From Marinobacter shengliensis (GTDB lineage Bacteria > Pseudomonadota > Gammaproteobacteria > Pseudomonadales > Oleiphilaceae), in NCBI RefSeq assembly GCF_003007715.1, contig NZ_PXNO01000027.1:992001-1056000 (forward strand): a DNA stretch of 64,000 nt. Direction: 5' to 3'. Position 1 is the first letter of the stretch. The number at the start of each line of letters is the position of its first letter. The translations under genes were made by a program, and so were the position numbers. The notes beneath the pieces were generated by a model that ran no database searches, had not been told where the DNA came from, and worked only from the letters and a program-made list of their open reading frames with translations. Below, piece after piece: positions 1 through 12,313 of this stretch.

Positions 1-2536
1 TCCGGCTATAACGGATCACCGTCGGGTTACCCTCGGGATCCTTCTCCGGGGCGTCCATCAGGTAATCGTATTTCGGATCGATTTCCTTCCGGTGTGGCTT
101 GATTTCCATCACCAGCGGTGGGCGGGTTTCCCGGTTTTTTGGAAACTTGCTGGCAGCCAGGAACAGGCCGGAAGCACCATCACGGAGCACATAAGTGTCA
201 TCCACTTTCTGGCACTGAAGCTCCGGCATGGGTACCGGGTCCATTTTGGGCGGGGCCGGCTCGCCGTTCTTGAGTAATTTGCGAGTGTTCTTGCACTCGG
301 TATTGGTGCAACCGAAATACTTGCCAAATCGACCGGTTTTCAGCTGCATTTCCGAGCCACACTTATCGCACTCGAGTGTCGGCCCGTCATAACCCTTGAT
401 GCGGAAACTGCCCTCTTCGACTTCATAGCCAGAACAATCCGGATTATTACCGCAAACGTGCAGCTTGCGTTTCTCATCAATCAGGTAGCTGTCCATGGCA
501 GTACCACACTTCGGGCACCGGCGCTTCTTGCGCAGCAAGCGGGTTTCGCCCTCGCCTTCCACATCCTCATCAGCACTGACCACTTCGTCGCCAGAGACCA
601 GATTGATGGTCGTCTTGCAACGCTCCTTGGGCGGCAATGAGTAACCGGAACAGCCAAGGAACACACCGGTGCTGGCCACGCGAATCTGCATATTACGGCC
701 GCAGCTCGGGCAGGATATGTCTGTCTCTGTCGGGGTGTTGGCACGCATGCCGCCATCAGACTTCTCAGCGCTTTCGAGCTGATTGCGGAACTTGGCGTAG
801 AAATCGTTCAGCACTTTCTTCCACTGAACATCACCCTCTGCAATTTCGTCCAGCTCACCTTCAAGACGAGCCGTAAAATCGTAATCCATCAGGTTCGGGA
901 AGGACTCTGCCAGCCGTTCGGTAACAATTTCACCCATTTTCTCGGCATAGAAACGGCGATTCTGAAGCCGAACGTAGCCACGGTCCTGGATGGTAGAGAT
1001 GATAGAAGCATAGGTGGAAGGCCGGCCAATACCCTGCTTCTCCAGCTCTTTAACCAGGCTGGCTTCGGTATACCTTGGTGAGGGCTTGGTGAAGTGCTGG
1101 GTTGGGTCCAGCTTTTTCAGATCCAGCGACTGGTCCACCTTAATATCGGGCAGAGCCACATCTTCATCTTTCTTGGCAGACTGGGGCGCAGCTTTCAGGA
1201 AGCCGTCAAACTTGACGATACGACCTCGGGTTCGGAGCTCATAATCGCCATTGGCGACCACAATGGACGTACTCAGGAACTCGGCATCCGCCATCTGGCA
1301 AGCAATAAACTGACGCCAGATCAGGTCATAAAGCTTCTCAGCGTCTTTTTCCAGGCCGCTTATATCCGTAGGCCTGCGGGATACGTCAGTAGGACGAATC
1401 GCTTCGTGGGCCTCCTGAGCGCCTTCCTTGCTGCCATACAAACGGGGGCTGTCCGGCAAATAGCGATCTCCGAACTGCTTCTGGATAAATTCACGGCAGC
1501 CCGTTACCGCATCCTGACTCAGGTTGGTGGAGTCAGTACGCATATAGGTGATAAAACCGGCTTCATAAAGGCGCTGGGCCAGCATCATGGTTTTCTTGAC
1601 ACTGAACCCCATGCGATTGCTCGCCGCCTGCTGGAGCGTGGATGTAATAAACGGCGCCGACGGGCGTGAGCGTGTCGGCTTGTCTTCCCGCTTTGAAACC
1701 CTGAAGCCGCCGGATTTCAGGCGATCGACGTGCTCTTTGCTCTGAGCCTCGTTTACCGGGCGATAGGGTTTATCATTGTAACGCGTAACCTCGAACCGCA
1801 CTGGGTCTGCGGAACCATCTGCGGTCAGATCCGCATGCAGCTGCCAGAACTCTTCCGGTACGAATTTCCGGATTTCCCGCTCCCGCTCAACAATCAACCG
1901 AACGGCAACAGACTGCACCCGGCCGGCAGACAGCCCCCGGGCAATCTTTGCCCACAACAGCGGAGACACCATATAACCCACGACACGATCCAGAAACCGG
2001 CGCGCCTGCTGGGCATTTACACGGTTGTTATCGAGGTTTCCAGGGTCTTTGAACGCTTCCTGAATGGCTCGCTTGGTAATTTCATTGAACACCACCCGGC
2101 GATACTTTTCCGGTTCGCCACCAATGGTCTCCTGAAGGTGCCAGGCAATGGCCTCCCCTTCTCTATCCAAATCCGTTGCGAGGTAGATGTGGTCGGCGGA
2201 TTTGGCCAATCGCTTGAGCTCGCTGACAACTTTTTCCTTGCCGGGCAGTATCTCGTAGCGGGCGCTCCAGTCGTCATCAGGGTTTACGCCCATGCGGGCA
2301 ACCAGCTGCTCCCGTGACTTACGCTTCTTGTGCTCGGCTTTTTCTTCCGGGCTCATCTTGCGGGTGGCGGCGGCCTGCTTTGCCCGTTCTTTCGGGTCTG
2401 ACTGGCTGCCACTACCACTGACAGGCAGGTCACGAATGTGGCCAACACTGGACTTAACGATAAAATCCGAGCCCAGGTACTTGTTGATGGTCTTCGCTTT
2501 CGCTGGTGACTCGACAATAACGAGACTTTTACCCAT
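1..2536 (-). CDS. topA: DNA topoisomerase I (partial, C-terminus off the left edge)
   Basis: Type IA topoisomerase that relaxes negative supercoils. The frame is open from ATG 2536 to the window edge, so 845 codons are visible and the C-terminal end is missing. The N-terminus [20 protein letters not shown] is the Toprim signature. The catalytic tyrosine is Y331 in the ITYMRTDS motif. After about residue 600 come three Cys-rich zinc-ribbon repeats (CxxCG...C...C type), as in gammaproteobacterial TopA. The usual length is about 870 residues, so little is missing. It is transcribed alone, leftward, with about 260 bp between it and fadA. Confidence 0.97.
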   Translation of the reverse strand, partial: MGKSLVIVESPAKAKTINKYLGSDFIVKSSVGHIRDLPVSGSGSQSDPKERAKQAAATRKMSPEEKAEHKKRKSREQLVARMGVNPDDDWSARYEILPGKEKVVSELKRLAKSADHIYLATDLDREGEAIAWHLQETIGGEPEKYRRVVFNEITKRAIQEAFKDPGNLDNNRVNAQQARRFLDRVVGYMVSPLLWAKIARGLSAGRVQSVAVRLIVEREREIRKFVPEEFWQLHADLTADGSADPVRFEVTRYNDKPYRPVNEAQSKEHVDRLKSGGFRVSKREDKPTRSRPSAPFITSTLQQAASNRMGFSVKKTMMLAQRLYEAGFITYMRTDSTNLSQDAVTGCREFIQKQFGDRYLPDSPRLYGSKEGAQEAHEAIRPTDVSRRPTDISGLEKDAEKLYDLIWRQFIACQMADAEFLSTSIVVANGDYELRTRGRIVKFDGFLKAAPQSAKKDEDVALPDIKVDQSLDLKKLDPTQHFTKPSPRYTEASLVKELEKQGIGRPSTYASIISTIQDRGYVRLQNRRFYAEKMGEIVTERLAESFPNLMDYDFTARLEGELDEIAEGDVQWKKVLNDFYAKFRNQLESAEKSDGGMRANTPTETDISCPSCGRNMQIRVASTGVFLGCSGYSLPPKERCKTTINLVSGDEVVSADEDVEGEGETRLLRKKRRCPKCGTAMDSYLIDEKRKLHVCGNNPDCSGYEVEEGSFRIKGYDGPTLECDKCGSEMQLKTGRFGKYFGCTNTECKNTRKLLKNGEPAPPKMDPVPMPELQCQKVDDTYVLRDGASGLFLAASKFPKNRETRPPLVMEIKPHRKEIDPKYDYLMDAPEKDPEGNPTVIRYSR

Positions 2537-2741
2537 ATCGGAGATCTGTATCCTTGGCGATAATTCGGTTAATAGCTGAACAAACCGCAAACTCGCATAA
2601 AAATCAGGCAACTGGAAAACACAGAGCTGCCATTGTGTATAGGCTCACTGTTTTACAGGGTCAACAATTGCAAGACAACCCATTCTTTGATTTCAGTCAG
2701 CCTTTTTTTCAAATATCAGCAGCAGACACCAGGCCCTGAAA

Positions 2742-2772
2742 CAGGAAGGCCCGGCAAAAGCCGGGCCTCCTG
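2742..2772 (-). terminator. Terminator hairpin after fadA
   Basis: Inverted repeat with arms AGGCCCGGC / GCCGGGCCT around an AAAA loop. It extends by CAGG/CCTG with one bulged base. It lies 29 bp past the fadA stop. The U-tract on the minus strand is weak (TTCCTGTTT), so efficiency is uncertain. Confidence 0.7.
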
Positions 2773-2800
2773 ATGAGCGTTACTGATTCGGATCAACCGA

Positions 2801-6156
<3,356 letters not shown>

Positions 6157-6470
6157 CAACTGATCTCCAGTCTGTGTTTGGAACTGCTGACAACCGGTTG
6201 GCGAAACGCCGAGCCGACTGCCTGTGCAGCGAGATTTCGGTCACTGCCCGATCATTCGATCCAAAAAATTCATACAGTCGTTTGAATCGTGAGAACACAC
6301 GATGAAAAAAAAAGACGCGTTTGTCAATTTGTTTCTTGATGAAACCTGAAGAAAAAAGGGAGTACAGCCTGTAAGAGCCGGAAACTACTTGATTAGCCGG
6401 CAGAGTTACTTTAACTTCGAGATGCGACTTTAGTCCACAATAATAAAACAGTATTACGGAGACTCATCCG
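6157..6470. other. Intergenic region between divergent fadB and the secreted-protein gene
   Basis: This 314 bp stretch has no credible gene. It holds the fadB ribosome-binding site and the palindrome at 6268-6287. Its right part is A/T-rich, with several A-tracts at 6300-6360. It ends in GGAG about 10 bp before the gene at 6471. I see no riboswitch or terminator fold. Confidence 0.6.
6268..6287 (-). promoter_or_regulatory. PsrA-like operator upstream of fadBA
   Basis: On the minus strand the site reads ATTCAAACGACTGTATGAAT, an imperfect palindrome with identical outer arms (ATTCA/TGAAT) and AC/GT inner pairs. The core CAAAC-N4-GTATG differs at one base from the CAAAC-N4-GTTTG form known for PsrA, the TetR-family fatty-acid-responsive repressor of fad genes in pseudomonads. 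Assignment to PsrA is inference; the palindrome itself is plain. Confidence 0.55.
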
Positions 6471-7289
6471 ATGAAAGACGCTCGCCTGCGCATTCAGTCA
6501 CTGCTTGCCGCACTGCTACTACTATCCCTGACCGCGTTTGGTGCCCAGGCACAGGACACCGGCGCAGACTTCCTGTCAGATCTGCACGATTTCCGCATCA
6601 ACAATTATCTTGCCCTGGACTCGTTCTACGCATTCAGCGCCAACGGCGACACGGAAGCCCTCAATCGTATCGTGGGCAGTATCAATGCCTCCAATAATGC
6701 GATGAACGCCGTGATCGCCAGCACCAGTGGCGTTCTGTCGCCACAGCAAGTGGAAGGGCTCAACCAGGACTTTGACCAGTTCAAGGATCTCATGCGCGGG
6801 AACATCAACGAAGTCCGGGATCGCGGCTACCCTGACCTCCGCCTGATGGCCGATCTCGCAAACAAGGCGTCAAGCATGAACGAGCGTGCTACAGAGCTTT
6901 ATGGTGTTGCCCAGGAGAACAGCGGCACCCAGGCTGACGCGCGTATTGAGTCAGCTCGCTCCGCGGCCGTGGTGATGGCGCAAATGATGGCAAGGTACTC
7001 CGCACGCACCCACTCCTCCGTGGCCCAGACATTCCAGGGCGCATCAGATGAAGCATCGCTGGACCAGCAGGCCCTGATGTTTGACAGCTTGCTGGCCCGG
7101 GTACAATCCGGCTCCGCCAGTGCCGAGCTCAAGGCCGCCATTGATGATGTCAGCTCCAAATGGCAGTTCATCCGCAGCTCCTACATCAACTACAACGAAA
7201 ACAACGTCAGCTTCGTCATTGACCGCTATTCCAAAGGGATCATTCGCAGCCTGACCACCACCATCGAAATCCTCGAAAGTAACGCCTGA
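6471..7289 (+). CDS. Unrecognised secreted alpha-helical protein
   Basis: I do not recognise this 272-residue protein. A Sec signal peptide is clear: basic N-terminus (KDARLRIQ), hydrophobic core at about residues 10-23, and likely cleavage after AQA near residue 27. The mature part has no Cys and no transmembrane segment. It reads as amphipathic helices rich in Ala, Ser, Asn and Asp, with SMNERATELYG-like stretches that recall helical-bundle sensor domains, but I find no family motif. GGAG precedes ATG 6471. The gene stands alone, with its own terminator 5 bp after the stop. A periplasmic location is the only firm inference. Confidence 0.85.
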   Translation: MKDARLRIQSLLAALLLLSLTAFGAQAQDTGADFLSDLHDFRINNYLALDSFYAFSANGDTEALNRIVGSINASNNAMNAVIASTSGVLSPQQVEGLNQDFDQFKDLMRGNINEVRDRGYPDLRLMADLANKASSMNERATELYGVAQENSGTQADARIESARSAAVVMAQMMARYSARTHSSVAQTFQGASDEASLDQQALMFDSLLARVQSGSASAELKAAIDDVSSKWQFIRSSYINYNENNVSFVIDRYSKGIIRSLTTTIEILESNA

Positions 7290-7294
7290 TGTGT

Positions 7295-7333
7295 CTTCGG
7301 GCGGACTAACGATCCGCCCGAAGTTTCCCTTCC
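7295..7333 (+). terminator. Rho-independent terminator
   Basis: An 11-bp perfect stem CTTCGGGCGGA / TCCGCCCGAAG with a 7-nt loop, followed by TTTCCCTTCC. It lies directly after the secreted-protein gene and before the stress-protein gene. Confidence 0.85.
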
Positions 7334-7419
7334 TGTTGATGCCCGTCAGAATCCCGCTACACTTTCTCGTATAAACTGTTGATACTGACTATTACCCCAA
7401 TTCGCAAAGGAGTGACTGA

Positions 7420-7851
7420 ATGTCGACCTACAACAAGATGCTGGTTGCCATTGACCTGACAGAAGAAGCCCCGCAGGTTCTGAACAAAGCAAAAGCGATC
7501 TGCGACGCCTATGGTGCCGAGCTTTTTCTCGTCCATGTTGTTGAGCCGGTGGGTTACGCTTACGGTGGTGATATCCCGATGGACCTCACCGAACTTCAGG
7601 ACCAGTTGGACAAAGCCGCCCGCGAGCAGCTGGCGAAGTACGGTGACCAATACGGCGTACCGAAAAGTCACCAGATCGTCACGGTTGGCCGTCCCGAATC
7701 CGAAATCCATCGTCTGGTAAAGGATCAGGGCGTTGATTTGGTGATCGTTGGCAGCCATGGCCGCAAGGGGTTTCAGTTGCTCCTGGGCTCAACTGCCAAC
7801 GGCGTACTGCACGGCACCCAGTGCGATGTTCTGGCCATCCGGATTCACTAA
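7420..7851 (+). CDS. Universal stress protein (UspA family)
   Basis: Small cytoplasmic UspA-fold protein of 143 residues, the usual single-domain length. The N-terminus YNKMLVAIDLTEEA is the first beta strand. The C-terminal ATP-binding type motif G-x2-G-x9-G-S/T reads GSHGRKGFQLLLGSTANGVL, so nucleotide binding is likely. AAAGGAG gives a strong ribosome-binding site before ATG 7420. It is monocistronic. A candidate promoter is TTGATG-N16-TACACT at about 7336-7363. I see no ANR box here, although some Pseudomonas usp genes have one. Exact cellular role unknown. Confidence 0.93.
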   Translation: MSTYNKMLVAIDLTEEAPQVLNKAKAICDAYGAELFLVHVVEPVGYAYGGDIPMDLTELQDQLDKAAREQLAKYGDQYGVPKSHQIVTVGRPESEIHRLVKDQGVDLVIVGSHGRKGFQLLLGSTANGVLHGTQCDVLAIRIH

Positions 7852-7884
7852 GCCACCCCGCCCAAACGCCGATTGAGGCACCAT

Positions 7885-7913
7885 GAAAAGGGAGGCTCAC
7901 GCCTCCCCTTTCA
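7885..7913. terminator. Bidirectional terminator between convergent genes
   Basis: Hairpin GAAAAGGGAGGC / GCCTCCCCTTTC with one mismatch and a TCAC loop that holds the stop codon of the leftward gene at 7897. A/T bases flank both arms. It serves the stress-protein gene on the plus strand and the leftward operon. Confidence 0.7.
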
Positions 7914-8565
7914 TTCTCGCCTGCAGTTTTCTGAGTTGACTCTCCAGTGACACGCTGACACTCGATGCCATGGAGAAGAAATTCAGCAATGCCTTGAGGT
8001 TACTGTCGCCTTTGCACACCGCATGAATCCGTTGCCAAAGCGCCTGATTGACCAATTGAAGCCTCTGATTCCTCTCTACCAGCCCTTTTAGCTCCCAATC
8101 AGCCTGCTCCTGGTTCCGCTGGGCAAACAATTGCTGCAGCAGATAGTAACCGACGCTCCGCATAACGAATTCGTCGCTGTTGGCGAATGGCAGATGATGC
8201 AGCGCCATCGGTTTGAGTTCTGACAGCACCGGGCAGCCACTGGTCGCCATCTTCAGCCCAAGTAACGAACGCAGCGCTTCCTCAAGGGTTGTCTGTTTGG
8301 CGTACGTGCGCCGTTCGTCGGTAACCTCCACGTTTACTTTCTGGTAGGCATCTTCGGCCTGAAACGCCTCAACCACCGGCAGGATTTCAACCGCCGCCGG
8401 GCAGTATTCCACCTCCCCCGCTTTCAGGGGGCAATTTGAGCACTTGCAGTGCTCAAGCCTGACCCAGGAAGGGAATCCCGAGACCGGTGGCACCGCCGGC
8501 TCACCGGTAACCTTGAATTCGATGTTTCGTCCATCATGAAATTTAAAATTATAATTGATATTCAT
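7897..8565 (-). CDS. Unknown cytoplasmic protein with a Cys cluster, coupled to uup
   Basis: I do not recognise this 222-residue protein with certainty; it may belong to one of the DUF families found beside ABC-F genes in marine gammaproteobacteria. It has no signal peptide or membrane segment. Near the N-terminus is a C-x-C-x2-C...C cluster (C40, C42, C45, C55; HCKCSNCPL then EYCPAA) that could bind a metal. The C-terminal half is helical and rich in Gln, Leu and Arg. The start is ATG 8565, overlapping the uup stop as ATGA, so translation is coupled to uup. It is the last gene of the MOSC-uup operon. Confidence 0.8.
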   Translation of the reverse strand: MNINYNFKFHDGRNIEFKVTGEPAVPPVSGFPSWVRLEHCKCSNCPLKAGEVEYCPAAVEILPVVEAFQAEDAYQKVNVEVTDERRTYAKQTTLEEALRSLLGLKMATSGCPVLSELKPMALHHLPFANSDEFVMRSVGYYLLQQLFAQRNQEQADWELKGLVERNQRLQLVNQALWQRIHAVCKGDSNLKALLNFFSMASSVSVSLESQLRKLQARMKGEA

Positions 8566-10508
8566 TGACTCGCCTGTTCTTCCAGCTCCATCCACCGCTC
8601 GATGACCGACTCCAGTCGGGTTTCCGTTTCCGACAACTTTTCAAGAGTGGCTGAGACTTCGTCCGGTGGGCCTGAATAAAAGTCCGGGGCAGAAATGGAT
8701 TCCTGAAGTTCTGCCACCTCACGCTCCAGTGCCTCAATCTTGCCCGGCAACTGTTCCAGTTCCAGTTTAAGCTTGTAACTCAGCTTTGCGGCCTTCGGTT
8801 TTGCCGACTGCGACACAGTCTCTGACACCGGCTGCGTGTTTTTGTCCGAACTGTCGGATTTATCACGCTTGTCCTGCTTGTCGAGGCGACTTCCGGAGGT
8901 CTCCGAAGGAAACCTGCCGCCCTGTCGACGCCAGTCTGTGTACCCTCCAACGTACTCCCGTACCGAACCGGAGCCATCCAGAAAGATGGTATCCGTCACC
9001 ACGTTATCGAGAAATTCCCGATCGTGACTAATGACGATGACTGTGCCGTTAAAGTTCCCTAATTGCTCTTCCAGCAATTCAAGGGTTTCGACATCCAGGT
9101 CATTGGTAGGTTCATCCAACACCAGTATATTGGCCGGCTTACTGAAAAGCTTGGCCAGCAACAAGCGCGCTCGCTCGCCACCGGAGAACACCCGGACCGG
9201 AGAACGGGCACGCTCAGGCGTAAACAGGAATTCTTGGAGATAGCCCAGAACATGCTTGCTCTGGCCGTTGATATCAATGAACTCGCGACCTTCAGCCAGG
9301 TTATCAAGGGCGTTACGGGAAAGGTCCAGCTCGCCCCGGAGCTGATCAAAGTACGCCACCTGCAGGTTGGTCCCCAGGCGGATACTACCCTCGGTAGGCT
9401 CAAGCTCACCCAGCAGCAACCTGACCAGGGTGGTTTTACCGGTACCATTCTCTCCCACCAGACCAATCTTGTCGCCCCGGATCACCGTCAGGTCCATATC
9501 ACGCACAATCTGGTGACCGCCCGGGTATGAGAAGCCAGCCTGTCGTGACTCTGCCACCAGCTTGCCGGATTTCGCCGCCTCTTCCACTGAGAAGTTTGCC
9601 GTGCCTCCTCGCACCCTGCGCTGTCGATGCTCCTCGCGCATGGCCTTCAAAGCCCTCACACGGCCCATGTTCCTGGTGCGGCGGGCCTTGATACCCTGGC
9701 GAATCCAGGCCTCTTCCTGTTTCAGGCGCTTATCGAACAATGCGTTCTGGCGCTCTTCATCTTCCAGCGCCTTCTCCTTCAGCTCGAGATACCGGTCATA
9801 ACTGGCAGCGAAACTGATCAGCTGACCACGGTCAAGTTCGACCACCCGCGTGGCCATGCGCCGTATAAACGCCCGATCATGGCTGACAAACAGCATCGCC
9901 CCACGAAACTGGGTCAAGGCCTCCTCCAGCCAGGCAATAGCGGGCACATCTAGGTGGTTTGTTGGCTCGTCCAGCAACAGGATATCCGGCTCTGCCACCA
10001 ATGCCTTTGCCAGCAAAACCCGGCGTTGCCACCCACCTGAGAGGGTGTTGAGGCGGCGGTCCGGGTCTATGCCATATTGCCCCAGAATGGTGTTCACCTT
10101 TTGATCAAGGCGCCAGCCATCCAATGACTCCAGGCGCTCCTGGACCTTCATCAAACTGTCCATGGAGGCCTCGTCAGCACTTTGGGAGAGCCGATGAAAC
10201 TCCGCCAAGAGTTCGCCGGTTTCCGGAAACGCCGAGGCCACAACATCGTAAGCCGTCCGAGCATCGTCTGCCGGCAGGCTCTGAGGCAATACCGCAAGCA
10301 CCGAGCCCTCCTCAAGCCGGACAACACCCGCATCCGGAGTGACGTCACCACTGACGATTTTCAGTAGCGTTGACTTGCCCTCGCCGTTACGCCCGAGAAG
10401 GCACACTCGCTCCCCGGGATCAATCATCAGGGTTGCCTCATCCAGCAATGGATGCATGCCGAAGGCCAGGGATATTTTTTCCAGTGTTAACAAAGGCACC
10501 TTGATCAA
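8562..10508 (-). CDS. uup: ABC-F ATPase Uup
   Basis: Soluble ABC-F protein of 648 residues with two ATP-binding cassettes and no membrane domain. Family members act on the ribosome or in DNA/replication-related steps. Both cassettes have Walker A (GRNGEGKSTLL, GENGTGKTTLV), signature (LSGGWQRR, FSGGERAR) and Walker B (ILLLDEPTNHLD, ILVLDEPTNDLD). A charged coiled-coil C-terminal domain (about 565-645) is typical of Uup. The listed start is TTG 10508, overlapping the upstream TGA. GTG 10499, with AGGAG 11 bp before it, is an alternative. The downstream gene overlaps its stop. Confidence 0.93.
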   Translation of the reverse strand: MIKVPLLTLEKISLAFGMHPLLDEATLMIDPGERVCLLGRNGEGKSTLLKIVSGDVTPDAGVVRLEEGSVLAVLPQSLPADDARTAYDVVASAFPETGELLAEFHRLSQSADEASMDSLMKVQERLESLDGWRLDQKVNTILGQYGIDPDRRLNTLSGGWQRRVLLAKALVAEPDILLLDEPTNHLDVPAIAWLEEALTQFRGAMLFVSHDRAFIRRMATRVVELDRGQLISFAASYDRYLELKEKALEDEERQNALFDKRLKQEEAWIRQGIKARRTRNMGRVRALKAMREEHRQRRVRGGTANFSVEEAAKSGKLVAESRQAGFSYPGGHQIVRDMDLTVIRGDKIGLVGENGTGKTTLVRLLLGELEPTEGSIRLGTNLQVAYFDQLRGELDLSRNALDNLAEGREFIDINGQSKHVLGYLQEFLFTPERARSPVRVFSGGERARLLLAKLFSKPANILVLDEPTNDLDVETLELLEEQLGNFNGTVIVISHDREFLDNVVTDTIFLDGSGSVREYVGGYTDWRRQGGRFPSETSGSRLDKQDKRDKSDSSDKNTQPVSETVSQSAKPKAAKLSYKLKLELEQLPGKIEALEREVAELQESISAPDFYSGPPDEVSATLEKLSETETRLESVIERWMELEEQASQ

Positions 10509-11302
10509 GACTCCTGTTGGGAAATGTCTACGGCATCGCCGACCGAAAGGCGCCCGCTACCCTGGTGAACGATGTTCTGGCCGAAAATCACACCATCCCC
10601 GGTTTTGCGATAACGGGAGAGCGTTCTGAGGGGCTCGGTATCCGGATCTTTCAGGCCAGTATCCGGGTCTACCGTGGTCATGACGCACCGGGAACAGGGT
10701 TTTGCGACCGCAAACCGGGTTTCACCGACGGTAATACTTTGCCAGCCATCTTCAGACCAGGCCTCAGCCCCTGAAATGACAACGTTCGGCCGGAAACGGC
10801 GCATATCCACGGCATTGGCCAGCCGGCTATTGAGCTCGTCGAGGGAAGCCTGATTGGTTATCAGCAAGGGGAACCCATCGGCAAATCCAACCCGGCGATT
10901 TTCCGGCACCCGCAACGGGTCTACACGACGAAAACTCTCATCGGGCATGTACACAAAACGAAGGGACTGGCCAAGGTAACGACTGATCGCCCCATCGGCC
11001 GGCTCAGGGCCGGTCAAGGCGTCCACGGTATCGCGCCAGACCTTGACCGCCATCCTGCCATTGCCGGGCCTCAGGACAAAGTCCCCCTGCCCCGGAACAC
11101 CGATCTCAACACCCTGAGGCCCTATATGGGTCGAAACGTTTGCCAACAAAGGTAGCTGTCGCTGGGTTATAAACTGCCCCTGATCGCCCACCAGCATCCA
11201 ACGCCGGTCCCCGGCGGGTCCGAATTCATCCAGTTCGAATGACGACACTTCGATGCCAGCCAGGGACTTGACCGGGTATATAAAGAGGGATTGAACGCGC
11301 AT
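10505..11302 (-). CDS. MOSC domain protein with N-terminal beta-barrel (YcbX-like, no ferredoxin domain)
   Basis: Predicted molybdenum-cofactor-binding sulfur-transfer or N-hydroxylated-base reducing protein of 265 residues. The N-terminus VQSLFIYPVKSLAGIEV is the MOSC_N domain. The MOSC domain keeps the cofactor Cys in PCSRCVMTTVDPDTG near residue 210. E. coli YcbX has an extra C-terminal 2Fe-2S domain (about 369 residues) that is absent here, so it would need a separate electron donor. ATG 11302 follows AAGGGTGG. It overlaps uup by 4 bp, so the three genes form an operon. Confidence 0.88.
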   Translation of the reverse strand: MRVQSLFIYPVKSLAGIEVSSFELDEFGPAGDRRWMLVGDQGQFITQRQLPLLANVSTHIGPQGVEIGVPGQGDFVLRPGNGRMAVKVWRDTVDALTGPEPADGAISRYLGQSLRFVYMPDESFRRVDPLRVPENRRVGFADGFPLLITNQASLDELNSRLANAVDMRRFRPNVVISGAEAWSEDGWQSITVGETRFAVAKPCSRCVMTTVDPDTGLKDPDTEPLRTLSRYRKTGDGVIFGQNIVHQGSGRLSVGDAVDISQQES

Positions 11303-11397
11303 GATGACCACCCTTGCAAGTAACAGGTTTGGGATGGAAGTGAGCGAGTATAACCGACGAAACCTTGTCCATGGGGGAGAAATGCGGAACAGGAAAC

Positions 11398-11427
11398 AAA
11401 AAACCCGGCCTTGTGGGCCGGGTTTTT
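11398..11427 (-). terminator. Rho-independent terminator after tRNA-Gly
   Basis: Hairpin AAACCCGGCC / GGGCCGGGTTT with a TTGT loop, flanked by A and T tracts so it can act both ways. It lies 9 bp past the 3' end of tRNA-Gly and about 95 bp upstream of the MOSC gene. Confidence 0.85.
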
Positions 11428-11435
11428 CCTGAATC

Positions 11436-11511
11436 TGGAGCGGGAAACGAGATTCGAACTCGCGACCCCAACCTTGGCAAGGTTGTGCTCTACCAACTGA
11501 GCTATTCCCGC
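11436..11511 (-). tRNA. tRNA-Gly (anticodon GCC)
   Basis: 76 nt on the minus strand with a full cloverleaf. The acceptor is GCGGGAA/TTCCCGC, the D arm TAGCTCAGTTGGTAGAGC, and the anticodon stem CAACC around loop TTGCCAA. The T arm is GCGAGTTCGAACTCG, and CCA is encoded (plus-strand TGG at 11436-11438). Confidence 0.98.
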
Positions 11512-11547
11512 TTGCTGTCAGAGGGCGTTGCCTCTCAACGGCTGCGT

Positions 11548-11575
11548 ATTCTACTGATCAGCGTTCGGCCGTCAA
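11548..11575 (-). promoter_or_regulatory. Promoter of tRNA-Gly
   Basis: On the minus strand, TTGACG (11570-11575), a 16-bp spacer and TAGAAT (11548-11553), about 37 bp before the tRNA 5' end. A near-consensus sigma-70 promoter. Confidence 0.65.
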
Positions 11576-11618
11576 CAATTTTTGTTAAAAATTTGTGATT
11601 ACCCTCAACCGCTCCGTT

Positions 11619-12221
11619 TTACTGACCAAATCGGCGACCGCCCGCCAGATAGTCCTGCTCTGCCTCCGTGGATGTTCGCCCCAGCGCCTTGTTTCGATGG
11701 GGGAAGCGGCCGAATTGCAGCACGATATCCCGGTGATCTACGGCCGACTGCAGGAAGCTACCCAAAAATTCGGCGAGTAAGCCGTCGGCACTGGCAACCA
11801 ACTGCTCATAACATGCCACTGACAAATCCTGGTCCTTCTTGAGCTCAGAATGCTGCATGGGCATATAAAGAAACGCCCGTTGAATGAGCGGCAACTCAAG
11901 ATCCTGCCCGCTATCGATTGCCTGCCTGCTCAAATTGCGGGCCAGCCGATCACTTTCGAACGCCAGGGCACCGCCACGGAAGATGTTACGGGTAAACTGA
12001 TCGAGCAGCAGTATTTCAGCCAATGCGCCTCCCGCTTCATTTCGCCAATGCTCCAAACCCTGCTCAGAGGCGAACAGCACCAGCGAAAGAAAGCGCCTTC
12101 GAATTTCCTGGTCAAACTTCCGATCGGACCGAAACCAACGGTTTCGGTGATCAGCGTCCGGCAGCCCATGCTCATCCAATTTTCCAAACCAGAAATCCAG
12201 AAGCTCTTTCCAATCGAACAT
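11619..12221 (-). CDS. DUF924 family protein
   Basis: Cytoplasmic all-helical protein of 200 residues of the DUF924 family (TPR-like fold, biochemical role unknown). Family hallmarks are the N-terminal LDFWFGKLDEHG, the central LAEILLLDQFTRNIFRG, and YMPMQHSELKKDQD followed by the C-terminal FGRFPHRNKALGR. ATG 12221 opens the frame. It is divergent from the chelatase gene at 12314, with 92 bp between. No partner genes suggest a pathway. Confidence 0.92.
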   Translation of the reverse strand: MFDWKELLDFWFGKLDEHGLPDADHRNRWFRSDRKFDQEIRRRFLSLVLFASEQGLEHWRNEAGGALAEILLLDQFTRNIFRGGALAFESDRLARNLSRQAIDSGQDLELPLIQRAFLYMPMQHSELKKDQDLSVACYEQLVASADGLLAEFLGSFLQSAVDHRDIVLQFGRFPHRNKALGRTSTEAEQDYLAGGRRFGQ

Positions 12222-12313
12222 TTACCGACTCCCTGTTACATTTAAATCAGCGGGTGTACAGGATCTTATTTGATTACGACCGAAGCATTCCATTTGACCA
12301 CCCAGGAGCAACC

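Noticed and set aside
1094-2317. Long antisense frames opposite topA (191 and 195 codons)
   Set aside because: The opposite strand encodes clear TopA motifs, including the catalytic tyrosine. These frames have no protein features.
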